DNA from: Verrucomicrobiota bacterium
Lineage (GTDB): Bacteria > Verrucomicrobiota > Kiritimatiellia > SS1-B-03-39 > UBA6053
Reading direction: 5' to 3'
DNA length: 64,000 bases
Assembly (NCBI GenBank): GCA_020831635.1
Contig: JAFIGC010000004.1
Location: forward strand, 1 to 64,000
The DNA itself: not shown here
Content: more model-generated notes on this DNA
Told to the model about the DNA's origin: nothing
The model's input: only the letters and a program-made list of their open reading frames with translations
Databases searched by the model: none
Position numbering within the stretch: the stretch's first letter is position 1

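Noticed and set aside
63961..63963. GTG as the true start of giant 1
   Set aside because: The frame stays open upstream to the window edge with protein-like sequence, and no signal peptide or LEPR-XLL motif follows the GTG.

Overview
Every gene I can support in this window lies on the minus strand, so transcription runs from high to low coordinates. Two enormous open reading frames fill about 93% of it. Giant 1 (20755 to past 64000) is open at the right edge and already exceeds 14,400 residues. Giant 2 (4344-20681, 5445 aa) starts at a GTG and carries an N-terminal LEPR-XLL motif, a signature of very large presumed surface proteins. Giant 2 overlaps by ATGA a gene for a secreted 464-aa Asp-box/BNR protein (2953-4347). 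Further left are a rhomboid-family membrane protease (1819-2655), about 1 kb of apparently non-coding DNA with hairpins and short repeats (800-1800), a doubtful small ORF (479-799), and a 147-aa host-attachment/baeRF-like protein (6-449).

Giant 1 is a mosaic of extracellular modules. In protein order it has about ten N-terminal beta-rich repeats, two clusters of bacterial Ig-like (SwmB/Big-like) modules separated by long amphipathic beta regions, and a ~5.8 kb RTX calcium-binding block. Next come flagellin-hook-IN-like repeats mixed with smaller RTX islands, a pre-peptidase C-terminal (PPC) pair, FG-GAP repeats, three jelly-roll modules and three proprotein-convertase P domains. Then follow ELWxxDGT-type repeats surrounding eight copies of an unnamed ~100-aa module, a LamG domain sitting between leucine-rich repeats, more RTX, and a C-terminal beta-solenoid. 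Giant 2 is almost entirely a haemagglutinin-like beta-solenoid with ~210-220 aa super-repeats, interrupted once by six copies of the same unnamed module. I saw no cysteine in either giant.

The organism is probably a free-living Gram-negative bacterium of the PVC group (Verrucomicrobiota, Kiritimatiellota, Lentisphaerota or Planctomycetota). This is inference from the LEPR-XLL motif, the style of the C-terminal domain of the 464-aa protein, GC-rich DNA, and intergenic TTCCGAGCGTCGGAA palindromes. No ribosomal or other phylogenetic marker is present to confirm it.

The likely theme is a cell-surface or released giant-protein locus: two giants that share modules, plus a small secreted beta-propeller protein translationally coupled to the second. 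No type I secretion genes, CRISPR array, tRNA, rRNA or insertion sequence is visible. The export route and the function (adhesion, predation, biofilm, polymer binding) are not shown by the sequence.
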